A stretch of DNA of 62,365 bases from an uncultured Dehalococcoidia bacterium (GTDB lineage Bacteria > Chloroflexota > Dehalococcoidia > Lucifugimonadales > Lucifugimonadaceae). The translations under genes and the position numbers were made by a program. The stretch is taken from contig CAJXEJ010000009.1 in NCBI GenBank assembly GCA_913052475.1, positions 1 through 62,365 of the forward strand, given 5' to 3'. Position 1 is the stretch's first letter. Each line of letters starts with the position of its first letter. Below the pieces are notes generated by a model. The model did no database searches, was not told where the DNA came from, and worked only from the letters and a program-made list of their open reading frames with translations. Of the stretch, positions 1 through 8,678 are shown piece by piece.

Positions 1-1
1 C

Positions 2-1372
2 ACGATTGCCGTTTACGATCTCGGTGGTGGAACGTTCGATGTTACGATTCTCGCACTTGGTGAGGGTGTTTTCGAAGTAAAGAGCACCAACGGTGACACG
101 CACCTGGGTGGTGACGATTTCGATTCGGTTCTCGTCGACTACCTCGCTGACGAGTTCAAGAAAGAAAACTTGATCGACCTTCGAGACGATGTTTCGGCGC
201 ACCAACGACTCCGTGTCGAGGCTGAACGGGCGAAGATCGAGCTTTCATCGGTCGCATCGACCGAGATTAACCTACCGTTCATCTCCGCTGATGCATCGGG
301 ACCCAAGCACCTTCAATCAACCCTTACTCGAGCGAAGCTTGAGGAACTGACCACGGCGCTTGTCGAACGAACGTCAACTCCGACGAAAGCTGCTCTTAAG
401 GACGCCGGTGTTGGATCGGGTGAAATCGACGAGGTGGTTCTCGTTGGTGGAATGACCCGCATGCCTGTTGTTATCGAGATGGTCACGAAGTTGTTTGGCA
501 AAGAGCCAAACCGAACCATCAACCCCGACGAAGTTGTTGCGGTTGGTGCTGCGATTCAGGCTGGGGTGTTGCAGGGCGACGTGAAAGATGTTCTGCTTCT
601 CGACGTAACGCCACTTTCGGTTGGTATTGAGACATTGGGTGGTGTTCGTACCACGCTGATCGAGCGCAACACGACGATTCCGACTTCTAAGACCGAGACT
701 TTCACGACGGCTGCAGATAATCAGTCGAGTGTGGAGATTCATATCGTTCAGGGTGAACGTGAGATGGCAGGCGACAACACGTCGATCGGTCGTTTCAACC
801 TTGATGGCATATTGCCGGCTCCACGTGGCGTTCCCCAGATCGCGGTTACGTTCGATATCGATGCTGACGGAATCCTCAAGGTTTCTGCCAAGGACAACGG
901 TACTGGCAAGGAACAGCACATTACGATTACGGGTCGTTCCGGAATGGATGACGCCGAAGTCGAGCGATTGGTCAAGGAAGCCGAAGAGAACGCTGAAGCT
1001 GATAAAGCCAAGCGTGAGGGTGTCGAAACTCGCAACGCTGGCGAAAGTGCTGTTTTCCAGACTGAGAAGATCCTGAAGGACGATGGCGACAAGATTCCCG
1101 AGGACATCAAGAGCGATGTCGAGGCGAAAGTCGAAACTGTCAAGGAAACTCTCGCCGATGAGGCAGGTGACACTTCAGCGATTGCATCGGCGACCGAGGA
1201 GCTTCAAACTGCGTTGCAGGCCGTTGGTCAGGCTGTGTATGAAGCCAATCAGGCTGCTGGTGGCGAAGAGGCAACGGTCGAGGGCGGCGATCAGGCTGCG
1301 GACGACGCTTCCGATGACAGTGCTGACAGCGATGACGACGACACCGTCGAGGGCGAGTTCCGCGAGGTGTAA
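2..1372 (+). CDS. dnaK: Chaperone protein DnaK (Hsp70), 5'-truncated by the window edge
   Basis: ATP-dependent cytosolic chaperone that works with DnaJ and GrpE on unfolded proteins. The frame is open from base 2, so the gene starts outside the window and about the first 190 residues are missing. The visible part opens with the second phosphate-binding motif of the actin-like ATPase ([12 protein letters not shown]), then the adenosine motif [10 protein letters not shown], the linker and substrate-binding beta domain ([14 protein letters not shown]), the helical lid, and an acidic tail ending EGEFREV, close to the usual EEV-type terminus. Codons up to the TAA at 1370 are intact. A strong terminator follows at once, so dnaK ends its transcript here; whether grpE or dnaJ is in the operon cannot be seen. 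Confidence 0.97.
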   Translation, partial: TIAVYDLGGGTFDVTILALGEGVFEVKSTNGDTHLGGDDFDSVLVDYLADEFKKENLIDLRDDVSAHQRLRVEAERAKIELSSVASTEINLPFISADASGPKHLQSTLTRAKLEELTTALVERTSTPTKAALKDAGVGSGEIDEVVLVGGMTRMPVVIEMVTKLFGKEPNRTINPDEVVAVGAAIQAGVLQGDVKDVLLLDVTPLSVGIETLGGVRTTLIERNTTIPTSKTETFTTAADNQSSVEIHIVQGEREMAGDNTSIGRFNLDGILPAPRGVPQIAVTFDIDADGILKVSAKDNGTGKEQHITITGRSGMDDAEVERLVKEAEENAEADKAKREGVETRNAGESAVFQTEKILKDDGDKIPEDIKSDVEAKVETVKETLADEAGDTSAIASATEELQTALQAVGQAVYEANQAAGGEEATVEGGDQAADDASDDSADSDDDDTVEGEFREV

Positions 1373-1396
1373 GTGGCTAGCCCACGTTGTGATTTA

Positions 1397-1430
1397 GAAA
1401 GACCCGCCACACGGTGGGTCTTTTTTTTAG
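1397..1430. terminator. Rho-independent terminator after dnaK, probably bidirectional
   Basis: An 8-bp GC-rich stem (GACCCGCC/GGTGGGTC, one G-U pair) at 1401-1420 has a 4-nt loop, is preceded by AAA and followed by eight T. The flanking A and T runs let it work on both strands, which suits the convergent dnaK (+) and deacetylase (-) genes. Confidence 0.9.
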
Positions 1431-1440
1431 TCGGTCGTCC

Positions 1441-2589
1441 CTACAGCCCGAATTTCGGGAACAGGAGCGAGCGAACTTCGTTGAGGGTTCTTGAGTTGAA
1501 GGATTGGATATCTTCGAGATAACGGTGGTCGGTTGGGGTGGGTGGTGTGTCGGCGAATTTCGTCAGGGCGTCGAGTGAGGTGAATGTTGATGGAACCTCC
1601 TCGGGGAGTTCGTGGTTTGCCATTGTCGCCAGAGCCATCGTCCATGAGCGTGCTACTGCTGACAGATCGTATCCACCACCACCGACGGCCACCCACTTGC
1701 CGATTTCTGACCCCAGCACGCCCAACTTTTGCACGGCTAGATTGAAACCCTGAGTCGTTAACGAAAGATGGGTTAGAGGATCATGAAAATGCGTGTCGAT
1801 TCCGAGTTGAGTGAACAGCACGTCGGGCTTGAACGCTCGAACGAGTGCTGGGATTACCGCGTCGAACGCTGCGTGCCATTCAGCGTCTAGCGAATAAGGT
1901 GCAAGAGGGATATTGACCGAATAACCGCTGCCGCCACCCGAACCAATTTCCTGAACATAGCCAGTGCCCGGGAATAGCCACTGACCCGATTCGTGAATCG
2001 AAATCGTCAGCACCTGATCGGAATCGTAGTGCCCCATCTGAACACCATCGCCGTGGTGACAGTCGATATCGATGTAGGCGACTCGCAAGCCGGTGTCGAC
2101 CATCGCATTCATGGCGATTACGGCGTCGTTGAACACCCCGAAACCGGCTGCGTGACGTGGCATAGCATGGTGGTGGACTCCGCCTGCCGGTGCGAAGGCG
2201 ATATCGGCAGCGCCTGAGGTGACGAGTTCGCTAGCGGTGAGGGTTGATCCGACGCACAAGAGCGTGGTGTCGTACATGCCGTGTCGGACTGGATTGTCAG
2301 ACGTACCTAGGCCAAACTCGCCCATGCCGGGTGCAATACCACCGTTCGAAATTACCTCGACGATCGACACGTAGTCGGTGTCGTGCGCCGTTTCGATCTC
2401 GGCTCGGGTTGCAGTTCGCGGTGCAGGAGACTCGATATTTGCGAGATCGAATAATCCGCTGGCCCTCATCAGCTCGTGCATGTGGTGAAGCCGCACCGGG
2501 CGCAGCGGGTGCTCTGGCGAGAGTTGGTACTGCGAGAGTTTGTCGGTGTAAACGAACGCTGTTTTCGGTTGCTGCCAGAGGTTTGTCAC
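1441..2589 (-). CDS. Histone deacetylase family protein (AcuC-like)
   Basis: Zinc-dependent amidohydrolase of the arginase/deacetylase fold. In bacteria this family removes acetyl groups from lysines (AcuC acts on acetyl-CoA synthetase) or from acetylpolyamines. The 382 residues match a full-length family member. The active-site parts are all present: GGVHHHAMPRH (136-146, the His pair), DIDCHHGDGVQ (174-184, zinc ligands D176 and H178), third zinc ligand D265 in GIDTHFHDP, and catalytic Tyr in GGGGYDLS (Y307). It lies 30 nt downstream of the peptidase gene on the same strand, so the two are probably co-transcribed. AcuC is the closest named relative, but no acetyl-CoA synthetase is nearby, so the substrate is unknown. 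Confidence 0.9.
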   Translation of the reverse strand: MTNLWQQPKTAFVYTDKLSQYQLSPEHPLRPVRLHHMHELMRASGLFDLANIESPAPRTATRAEIETAHDTDYVSIVEVISNGGIAPGMGEFGLGTSDNPVRHGMYDTTLLCVGSTLTASELVTSGAADIAFAPAGGVHHHAMPRHAAGFGVFNDAVIAMNAMVDTGLRVAYIDIDCHHGDGVQMGHYDSDQVLTISIHESGQWLFPGTGYVQEIGSGGGSGYSVNIPLAPYSLDAEWHAAFDAVIPALVRAFKPDVLFTQLGIDTHFHDPLTHLSLTTQGFNLAVQKLGVLGSEIGKWVAVGGGGYDLSAVARSWTMALATMANHELPEEVPSTFTSLDALTKFADTPPTPTDHRYLEDIQSFNSRTLNEVRSLLFPKFGL

Positions 2590-2619
2590 GCGGTTCTTTT
2601 GCGGGCTTTAGGTTGTGCG

Positions 2620-4134
2620 TCAGGAGTTGCGCTTTGGCATTCTACGGCGAGAGGTGAAGAGCCAGAGACCAACTATTGCTGATAGCCCTATCACGATTCC
2701 AACAACCAACCAGTTTGTTGTGGGTTCATCGTCGACTGTGACCATAGGATTCACGGCCGGATTTTCTGGTGTGATGGTCGGAAGATATTCCGGTGTTGTC
2801 GTTGATGAGGGCTGATTGGTAGAAGGGCCGGAGGCCGAATAGTCGACCAGCGGGACCGATGTTGCAGGGACTGAGTTATCGATCGTGTCTGCCGGATCGA
2901 CGGTGGCTGACGGGATGGTGAGAGGCTCTGCACCGAATAGAGCCCGCCAGTCATTTTCGGCTTCGCGCAGGGTAGTGTCGAAGATCAGTTCAAAAGCATC
3001 CTGAACGGATCGCCCCTTGTTCAGCATCGCTAAGAATTCGCTCATCGTGGTGGGGCTGTACTTTTCGACCAGGTAACCGACGAACGCTCCCGCCTGTGGA
3101 TAAAAGATGATTACATCGCTGCGTAGACCGGGGACCGTCCCCATGTGATTGAGAGAAAGCAGCTCATCGGGTCGAACGTTAGATCGGAGTCGGTTGTTCG
3201 AGTTTTCGCTTGATCCTGATTCCAAGAATCGAGCGAGCCCTTCGTTTAACCATGCTGGAATACCGCCCAAAAAAGAGCCTGAAACTGCCTCGTGGGTGTA
3301 GAGGTGCGCCAGTTCGTGGGTGAACGTGGAGGAGTTTATCTGACCCTGTACGAAGAGACGGTATTCAGGTTGGGCAAACCCGGCGAAGAGGAACTGGTCG
3401 GTCGCGCTTTGACTGACCGGTGGGAACGATGGTGCAGCTGATTGAATCGAAGGAAAGACGACCGCTTTGAAATTGGGCGTTTCGGTTACTCCGAGCGTGG
3501 CTTCCAACGTGGGTATCCGGTTATCGATCGTGGCGATCATGTTTTTTACAGCCGATTGAGATACACCGTAGTAGATGATGGTGTATCCGTTGCCTTTTTC
3601 TCGCTGCCAGTCGTTTGATGGGTCGAGGTATTCGACGGGTTCGGATGATTGCACCGATAGAACTTCACCTGTGGTCAGAGTTACCTCGATTTCGATGTCG
3701 AAATCGGTTCCGGGCGGATAGTAGGAGCCGGGGCCGGTGAGGATATCGAACGTAACGGTTATTTGACTGCTGGTTGAACCGTTGGTTGAAAAATCCGGGT
3801 ACGAGTACGACCAGATCGTGGAACCGCCGCGAGCTTTGAACAGCGTACGAACCGCCTCGATTTCTTGAGATTCGACTTCGGTCTCGACTATGGTCGAGAT
3901 CGTGATCTTGTTGCCGTAGTCGATATCGGCAGTTTGGTCCATCACCGTGAGAGCGGATGATTGGGAAGCCTGGATTGTGGTGATAGGAATTCCGGCGAGC
4001 GCGATAAATGTCACCAAGACGGTGATTGCGCGTATTCGTATTGGTATTGCGAGTGATCGGGACACGAAACTGGAAAATTCCTTAGGTACAAAGATATACG
4101 TGTAAGGTATTGATGCGGCCTCTGAGGTGATCAC
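2620..4134 (-). CDS. Membrane-anchored gluzincin metallopeptidase (peptidase MA-like)
   Basis: Probable extracytoplasmic zinc peptidase. The 504 residues show a hydrophobic N-terminal segment at about 35-55 (signal peptide or anchor), a beta-rich region, then the zinc motif HELAH (H273, E274, H277) and the third ligand E298 in WLNEGLARF, the arrangement of the MA/gluzincin clan. A Ser/Thr/Pro-rich stretch follows, then a C-terminal transmembrane helix (WLVVGIVIGLSAIVGLWLF) with a basic end (RRRMPKRNS), so the catalytic part should face outside. It is the upstream gene of a pair with the deacetylase. An internal start nearer the hydrophobic segment is possible because no strong ribosome site marks the first ATG. 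Substrate unknown. Confidence 0.8.
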   Translation of the reverse strand: MITSEAASIPYTYIFVPKEFSSFVSRSLAIPIRIRAITVLVTFIALAGIPITTIQASQSSALTVMDQTADIDYGNKITISTIVETEVESQEIEAVRTLFKARGGSTIWSYSYPDFSTNGSTSSQITVTFDILTGPGSYYPPGTDFDIEIEVTLTTGEVLSVQSSEPVEYLDPSNDWQREKGNGYTIIYYGVSQSAVKNMIATIDNRIPTLEATLGVTETPNFKAVVFPSIQSAAPSFPPVSQSATDQFLFAGFAQPEYRLFVQGQINSSTFTHELAHLYTHEAVSGSFLGGIPAWLNEGLARFLESGSSENSNNRLRSNVRPDELLSLNHMGTVPGLRSDVIIFYPQAGAFVGYLVEKYSPTTMSEFLAMLNKGRSVQDAFELIFDTTLREAENDWRALFGAEPLTIPSATVDPADTIDNSVPATSVPLVDYSASGPSTNQPSSTTTPEYLPTITPENPAVNPMVTVDDEPTTNWLVVGIVIGLSAIVGLWLFTSRRRMPKRNS

Positions 4135-4284
4135 AAATATCGGGATGGAAGGTCAAGTGTTGCCACCTCACCCAAACCGGCATTGCTCGGTTAGGCTTGT
4201 CGGCAATATTTCTACTTCAGTAATCAGGGCGGGTTCGCTGGCATAGTTCCGGCAATGCGACCGTAAGTTCAGCGAAAGCAAAAG

Positions 4285-5193
4285 ATGCGTTACTACCAGT
4301 ATCTTCAGAACGGCACAAAGCACGTCGGCGTCGAAGACGATGCGGGGCAGGTGACCGACCTCACCGCTCTCAACTCCCAGATCGGATCAACACTCGATCT
4401 GTTCAAAGTGGCTTCAATCATAGATTCCGATATTGACTCCGTCACGAACGGCATTCTGAGGGCGAATCCGGGTGTTGCTTCGATTGCGGCATCGGATTTA
4501 CTTGTAAGTGTTGCAGATGGCTCAGGTGACGTGACGTTGCTACCACCGGTCGATGCGCCCGAAGTGTGGGCATTCGGGGTTACATACATGGACTCGATGC
4601 GAGAGCGTCAGGCCGAGAGCGGTTCACCCGATGTGTACGCCAAGGTTTATGACGCCGCCCGCCCGGAATCGTTTTTTAAGGCGACTCTTGATCGTCTTCA
4701 ACCTCCTTTCGCTGATGTCGGCATCCGGGGCGACTCGGGCTGGGACGTACCGGAGCCAGAGCTAGCTTTTGTTATGTACGGAGGCAAGATCGTTGGGTTT
4801 ACGTGCGGTAACGACATGAGCAGCCGGACAATCGAGGGCGATAATCCGTTGTACCTGCCGCAGGCGAAGGTCTACGACAAGTCGGCTTCGCTGGGACCGG
4901 CGCTTGTTTCGAAGGAGTCGATTGGCGACCCGCAAAAGCTTGCGGTCACGTTGGTGATCGAGCGGGATGGCAAGGAAGCGTTTCGGGGCCAAGCAAATAC
5001 TGGGGATATGAAGCGGGATTGCGAATATCTCGTCAGTTGGCTGGTTCGCCACAATTCGATACCCGACGGTACTTCAGTGATGACCGGTACTGGTACTATT
5101 CCGCCGCCCGAATTCACACTTGCTGCCGGTGATGTAGTTCACATTACGATCGACAAGATCGGAACCCTGACTAACACGGTGGTAGTTGTTTAG
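4285..5193 (+). CDS. Fumarylacetoacetate hydrolase (FAH) family protein
   Basis: Mg2+-dependent C-C hydrolase or decarboxylase/isomerase of the FAH superfamily, which acts on beta-diketo acids or 2-oxo acids from aromatic or sugar-acid breakdown. The 302-residue protein has a short N-terminal domain and the FAH catalytic domain with GWDVPEPELAFV (metal-binding Glu pair), GFTCGNDMSSRTIEG, LPQAKVYDKSASLGP and the late TGTGTIPPPEF loop. It is divergent from the peptidase gene with about 150 nt between them. No clear Shine-Dalgarno precedes the ATG. The family is assigned firmly; the substrate cannot be given from sequence. Confidence 0.92.
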   Translation: MRYYQYLQNGTKHVGVEDDAGQVTDLTALNSQIGSTLDLFKVASIIDSDIDSVTNGILRANPGVASIAASDLLVSVADGSGDVTLLPPVDAPEVWAFGVTYMDSMRERQAESGSPDVYAKVYDAARPESFFKATLDRLQPPFADVGIRGDSGWDVPEPELAFVMYGGKIVGFTCGNDMSSRTIEGDNPLYLPQAKVYDKSASLGPALVSKESIGDPQKLAVTLVIERDGKEAFRGQANTGDMKRDCEYLVSWLVRHNSIPDGTSVMTGTGTIPPPEFTLAAGDVVHITIDKIGTLTNTVVVV

Positions 5194-5203
5194 ATCTTCT
5201 TTG

Positions 5204-6223
5204 GTGAAGCGAATTGGGCTGCTGGTTACGTTTTCGCAGGTGGTTGCTGCGCTGTTCGTCGTGGGTTGCGGGGATGAAGGTCTCGGCGCATCTCTGAAAC
5301 CGGCACTTGCACCGACAAGTGTGCCGCCGACTTTCGTTCGAATTGTGGTGACCCCATCGCCGACAGCACGCTAGCTCCACTGCTAACGAAAGGCATACCT
5401 GATGGCGAAGCGATTTACGATGGTTGGCGGAAGTATTTTGGGAACACGGTGGTGAATTGGAACGGTGGAGAGGAGCAGGTGTATCTGTGTACTGCGGGAC
5501 GCTGCTTGGCGAGGTTATCTAGGACGTAACGTGGGACATTAGGCGAACGGTAGCGATGTCGAGTCGCCAGTGGGGAAAGGTTGTCTTTGTCATCAGGACC
5601 CGAGGTACTCAAGGCAGAATCAACGAGCGGTCTGAGGCTACATTTTCTCGAGAAGACGACAAGATATTTGAAATAGGTTGGGGGTATCCGGCAGAAATGA
5701 AGGTCGAACGTAGTTTGGATTGCATGATTGCGGTCGGTCCGGCGTCAAATATAACGTCGAAGCAGATAGTTGATTCGAACTTTCCCGATTGGCCCGATCC
5801 TGAATACGCACAAAAGCGTCCGGAGGATCACAAAATTCTTTCCGACTGGCGGAATTTCCTTACTGACAGCAAGCTGGTCGGGGTGTTTTCTAACGGTGGG
5901 TCGATGGACTATTGCTGTGGTGGAATGGTTATCTGGGAAGACGATATCGCTGAGAAAATCTGCTGGGAGGCGACGCACACAGTGGGGCATTCGTACGACG
6001 ATTGGGGGCAGATCAGAATTAACCACATGTTGCTTGCTGGTCCTGATATTGGCAATCGTTCGTGAAGCAAAACTTTTCGCACGGGGCGACCGTAACTTAT
6101 TTGAAGGTCGATGGTGAATGGCAGGAAGTTGAGATCAAATGCAGCTTGAGGTGTTTGAACTGGCTTACTGAGGGTCACGTTGGTCAGAGGTGTCTGAAAC
6201 CAGATTTCGCCGTTGCAAAGTAG
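5204..6223 (+). pseudogene. Frameshifted gene for a secreted lipoprotein-like protein of unknown function
   Basis: Four consecutive open stretches in different frames read like pieces of one protein of about 330 residues. The first (to the stop at 5374) has a basic start, hydrophobic core and lipobox-like LFVVGCGDE, then a Pro/Thr-rich linker. The second (about 5341-5523) continues with KGIPDGEAIYDGWRKYFG. The third (5523-6065), after an in-frame TAG at 5520, holds QWGKVVFVIRTRG and later SNGGSMDYCCGGMVIWEDD. The fourth starts at GTG 6062, overlapping the previous stop, and runs VKQNFSHGATVTYLKVDG to the TAG at 6221. Either one gene decayed through at least three lesions, or the third and fourth parts are expressed as short coupled genes (5556-6065 and 6062-6223). 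I recognise no family. Confidence 0.5.
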
Positions 6224-6297
6224 AACCGGCTCGACGATCTTTATCGCGGTAACATACGTCACCAGTATTTAGCATGATCTAAATTTCGGAGAGCCAA

Positions 6298-7287
6298 TTG
6301 GCAGTTGAGAATCAGTCTAGAGTGCCAGAAACAGATACAGACGTTGCACCGGTACAGAAACTTGCTACCGATATCCGTGAGTCGGTTCAGCGCATAATCG
6401 TCGGCAAATCGGAGACGATCGATATCGCAGTGCTTGCTCTGCTCTGTCGGGGGCACGTGCTTCTTGAAGACGTACCTGGCACCGGTAAGACAACGCTGGC
6501 GAAGGCACTGGCAGCATCACTTAATTGCGAGTTTGGTCGAATTCAGTTCACCCCCGATCTTGTTCCCGGCGATGTGCTTGGGGTAAATTTTTACAACGTC
6601 GCCAAGGGCGAATTTGAGTTCAGAGAGGGTCCGGTCTTCTCGCAAATACTTCTTGCCGATGAGATTAACAGGGCGACGCCTCGAACGCAGTCGGCGCTTC
6701 TCGAAGCGATGCAGGAACGCCAAGCTTCCATCGATGGTGTAACAACGCCACTTCCGGAACCGTTCATGGTGATGGCGACGCTGAATCCGGTCGAAATGGA
6801 GGGAACGTTCCCGCTTCCCGAGGCGCAACTCGACCGTTTCATGGTCCGTGCCTCACTCGGATACCCGGACCGTGGTGAAGAAACCTCCATGCTTGATCGA
6901 TTCCGTGCTGGCGAGGATCCAGATGCGATCGCGCCGTTGGCTACTTCGGAGGAGCTGATTGCAGCCCGAAATACCATCGACGCAATAACTGTGAACGACA
7001 CGGTTAGAGACTATCTGCTCGATATTGTCACGGCAACGCGAAATAGCCGTGAGTTGCGACTCGGCGCCAGCCCACGCGCTTCGCTTGCACTGCAGCACGC
7101 TGCGCAGGGTTGGGCGGCTATGAACGGCCGTTCGTACGTCCTTCCGGATGATGTAAAGAATCTGGCGGTTCCTGTACTGGCTCATCGATTGCTCGCCGAA
7201 ACGACAACTCAGTTGAGAGGGCAGGCGACGGCGCAGATTATCGGAAATATTGTCGAGACAACTCCCGTACCGATCGAGCGGGAATAA
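6298..7287 (+). CDS. MoxR-family AAA+ ATPase
   Basis: AAA+ ATPase of the MoxR group, which acts with vWA or DUF58 partners as a chaperone-like factor for enzyme maturation or envelope functions. The 329 residues show Walker A GTGKTT (61-66), Walker B ILLADEIN (D121, E122), the sensor region MATLNPVEMEGTFPLPEAQLDRF split over two motifs, and the lid domain with LGASPRASLAL. The start is a TTG at 6298 with GGAG about 10 nt before it. Its TAA overlaps the ATG of the DUF58 gene (TAATG at 7285-7289), so translation of the two is coupled. Confidence 0.93.
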   Translation: MAVENQSRVPETDTDVAPVQKLATDIRESVQRIIVGKSETIDIAVLALLCRGHVLLEDVPGTGKTTLAKALAASLNCEFGRIQFTPDLVPGDVLGVNFYNVAKGEFEFREGPVFSQILLADEINRATPRTQSALLEAMQERQASIDGVTTPLPEPFMVMATLNPVEMEGTFPLPEAQLDRFMVRASLGYPDRGEETSMLDRFRAGEDPDAIAPLATSEELIAARNTIDAITVNDTVRDYLLDIVTATRNSRELRLGASPRASLALQHAAQGWAAMNGRSYVLPDDVKNLAVPVLAHRLLAETTTQLRGQATAQIIGNIVETTPVPIERE

Positions 7288-8678
7288 TGAACATGTACGG
7301 GACCTGGATGGTGAGAGGGCCGGAGGCCAGATATCGCCGTCCGGAACTCACCGCAGCTCGTGGAACTGCACTGAATCCGCTCGGTGACCTGTTTGTAATG
7401 TTGCTGATTATTGTCGTAATCATTGGCGCTGTTTCGCATGAGGCGCTGATTGCTGCTGTTGGGGTGTTGGCGTTTGTTGCCGCCGTGTCATCTCGTGTGT
7501 GGGCGGCTCTTTCGCTTGAGGAGATTACGATCGACCGGTCTGTTTCTGTTGATCACGCTTTTCAGGACGACGAGGTCGAGATCACCTTTACGTTTGAGAA
7601 TCGTAAACCGCTTCCTGTACCGTGGTTGGAGATTTTCGAGTTTGTGCCTCGTGGTCTGCTGATAAACGGGCATAAGGTGGTAGAGCAGGCGTATCTGGGT
7701 GGAGACGAGATCAACATAGCGACCTCGCTGGGTGGATACGAGCGAGTGAAGGTCAAACGAAAGTTGACTGCACTTTCTCGGGGCGCCTACCGGCTTGGTA
7801 AAACCCGGTTGAAGAGCGGCGATCTGTTTGGGCTGTACCCGTCGGAAGCGACACTCGAACAGACCCCATGGACGCTCTATGTGTACCCGACGATTAAGTC
7901 GATTCCTGGGTTTTCGTTGCCGGCGCGCAGGCCGATTGGTGATTCGATGTCAAGGGTTCGTCTCTGGGACGATCCTTCTCGACCTGCTGGAGTTCGTGAC
8001 TATCGACCGGGTGATCCGATCAAGCAGATCGATTGGAAAACCACGGCTCGTCATGGTGAGATGTTTGTGCGGCAGTTCGATCCGAGCGTTTCGGAGGATG
8101 CCGTAATACTTGCCGAGGCGAGTACTACCACGGTTCCGTGGGAGGGTTATCGCGCCGACATTCTTGAGGCGACGATGACAGCGGCGGCTTCGATCGCAAA
8201 TCACGCACTTGATCTCGGATACAAAGTTGGGCTTGTGAGCAATGGTGTGGGACCAAGTAGCGCTTCGCATGCAGTGGTAACGCCAGGGACGGGAGCTGCT
8301 CAACTCACTACGTTGCTTGAATCGCTTGCGATGACCCATCCGTTTAGCGTACGCAGCCTGGACGAACTGGCACGGAATCGTCGTGGTGCAATTCCTCCGG
8401 GGGCGACGCTAATTCATATCGGTGGAATCTATAACCCTCGGACGATGTCGTACCTGCTTGGGCTGAAGCGGGCTGGTCATCCGGTAATTATTGTGCACAC
8501 GGGTCGTGAAACTCCGCCCGAGTATCCACTTTTTGAGGTCAGGGACGGTCGTGGATTGTTCCTCAAACAGTGTCCGGTTCCCGTTGGGCCATCTTTCAGG
8601 CGACCGGAAAGTGACAACTGGAGCGATATTCCAGTTGTGACGGCATCGCCCGAATCATCGAAGCCAGGTGGTTCGTAG
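7287..8678 (+). CDS. DUF58 domain-containing protein, MoxR partner
   Basis: The 463-residue protein has two adjacent transmembrane helices near residues 30-70 (FVMLLIIVVIIGAVSHEALI and the segment after it), an extracytoplasmic beta domain, and the DUF58 signature VRDYRPGDPIKQIDWK followed by TTARHGEMFVRQF. DUF58 proteins have a vWA-like fold and nearly always neighbour MoxR ATPases. Here both ends overlap coding neighbours by one base (TAATG upstream, TAGTG downstream), as expected for a complex made in fixed proportions. The cellular role of these complexes is not settled in most bacteria. Confidence 0.92.
   Translation: MNMYGTWMVRGPEARYRRPELTAARGTALNPLGDLFVMLLIIVVIIGAVSHEALIAAVGVLAFVAAVSSRVWAALSLEEITIDRSVSVDHAFQDDEVEITFTFENRKPLPVPWLEIFEFVPRGLLINGHKVVEQAYLGGDEINIATSLGGYERVKVKRKLTALSRGAYRLGKTRLKSGDLFGLYPSEATLEQTPWTLYVYPTIKSIPGFSLPARRPIGDSMSRVRLWDDPSRPAGVRDYRPGDPIKQIDWKTTARHGEMFVRQFDPSVSEDAVILAEASTTTVPWEGYRADILEATMTAAASIANHALDLGYKVGLVSNGVGPSSASHAVVTPGTGAAQLTTLLESLAMTHPFSVRSLDELARNRRGAIPPGATLIHIGGIYNPRTMSYLLGLKRAGHPVIIVHTGRETPPEYPLFEVRDGRGLFLKQCPVPVGPSFRRPESDNWSDIPVVTASPESSKPGGS

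Noticed and set aside
374-919. Antisense open frame within dnaK
   Set aside because: Shadow of a highly conserved coding sequence; no start signal.
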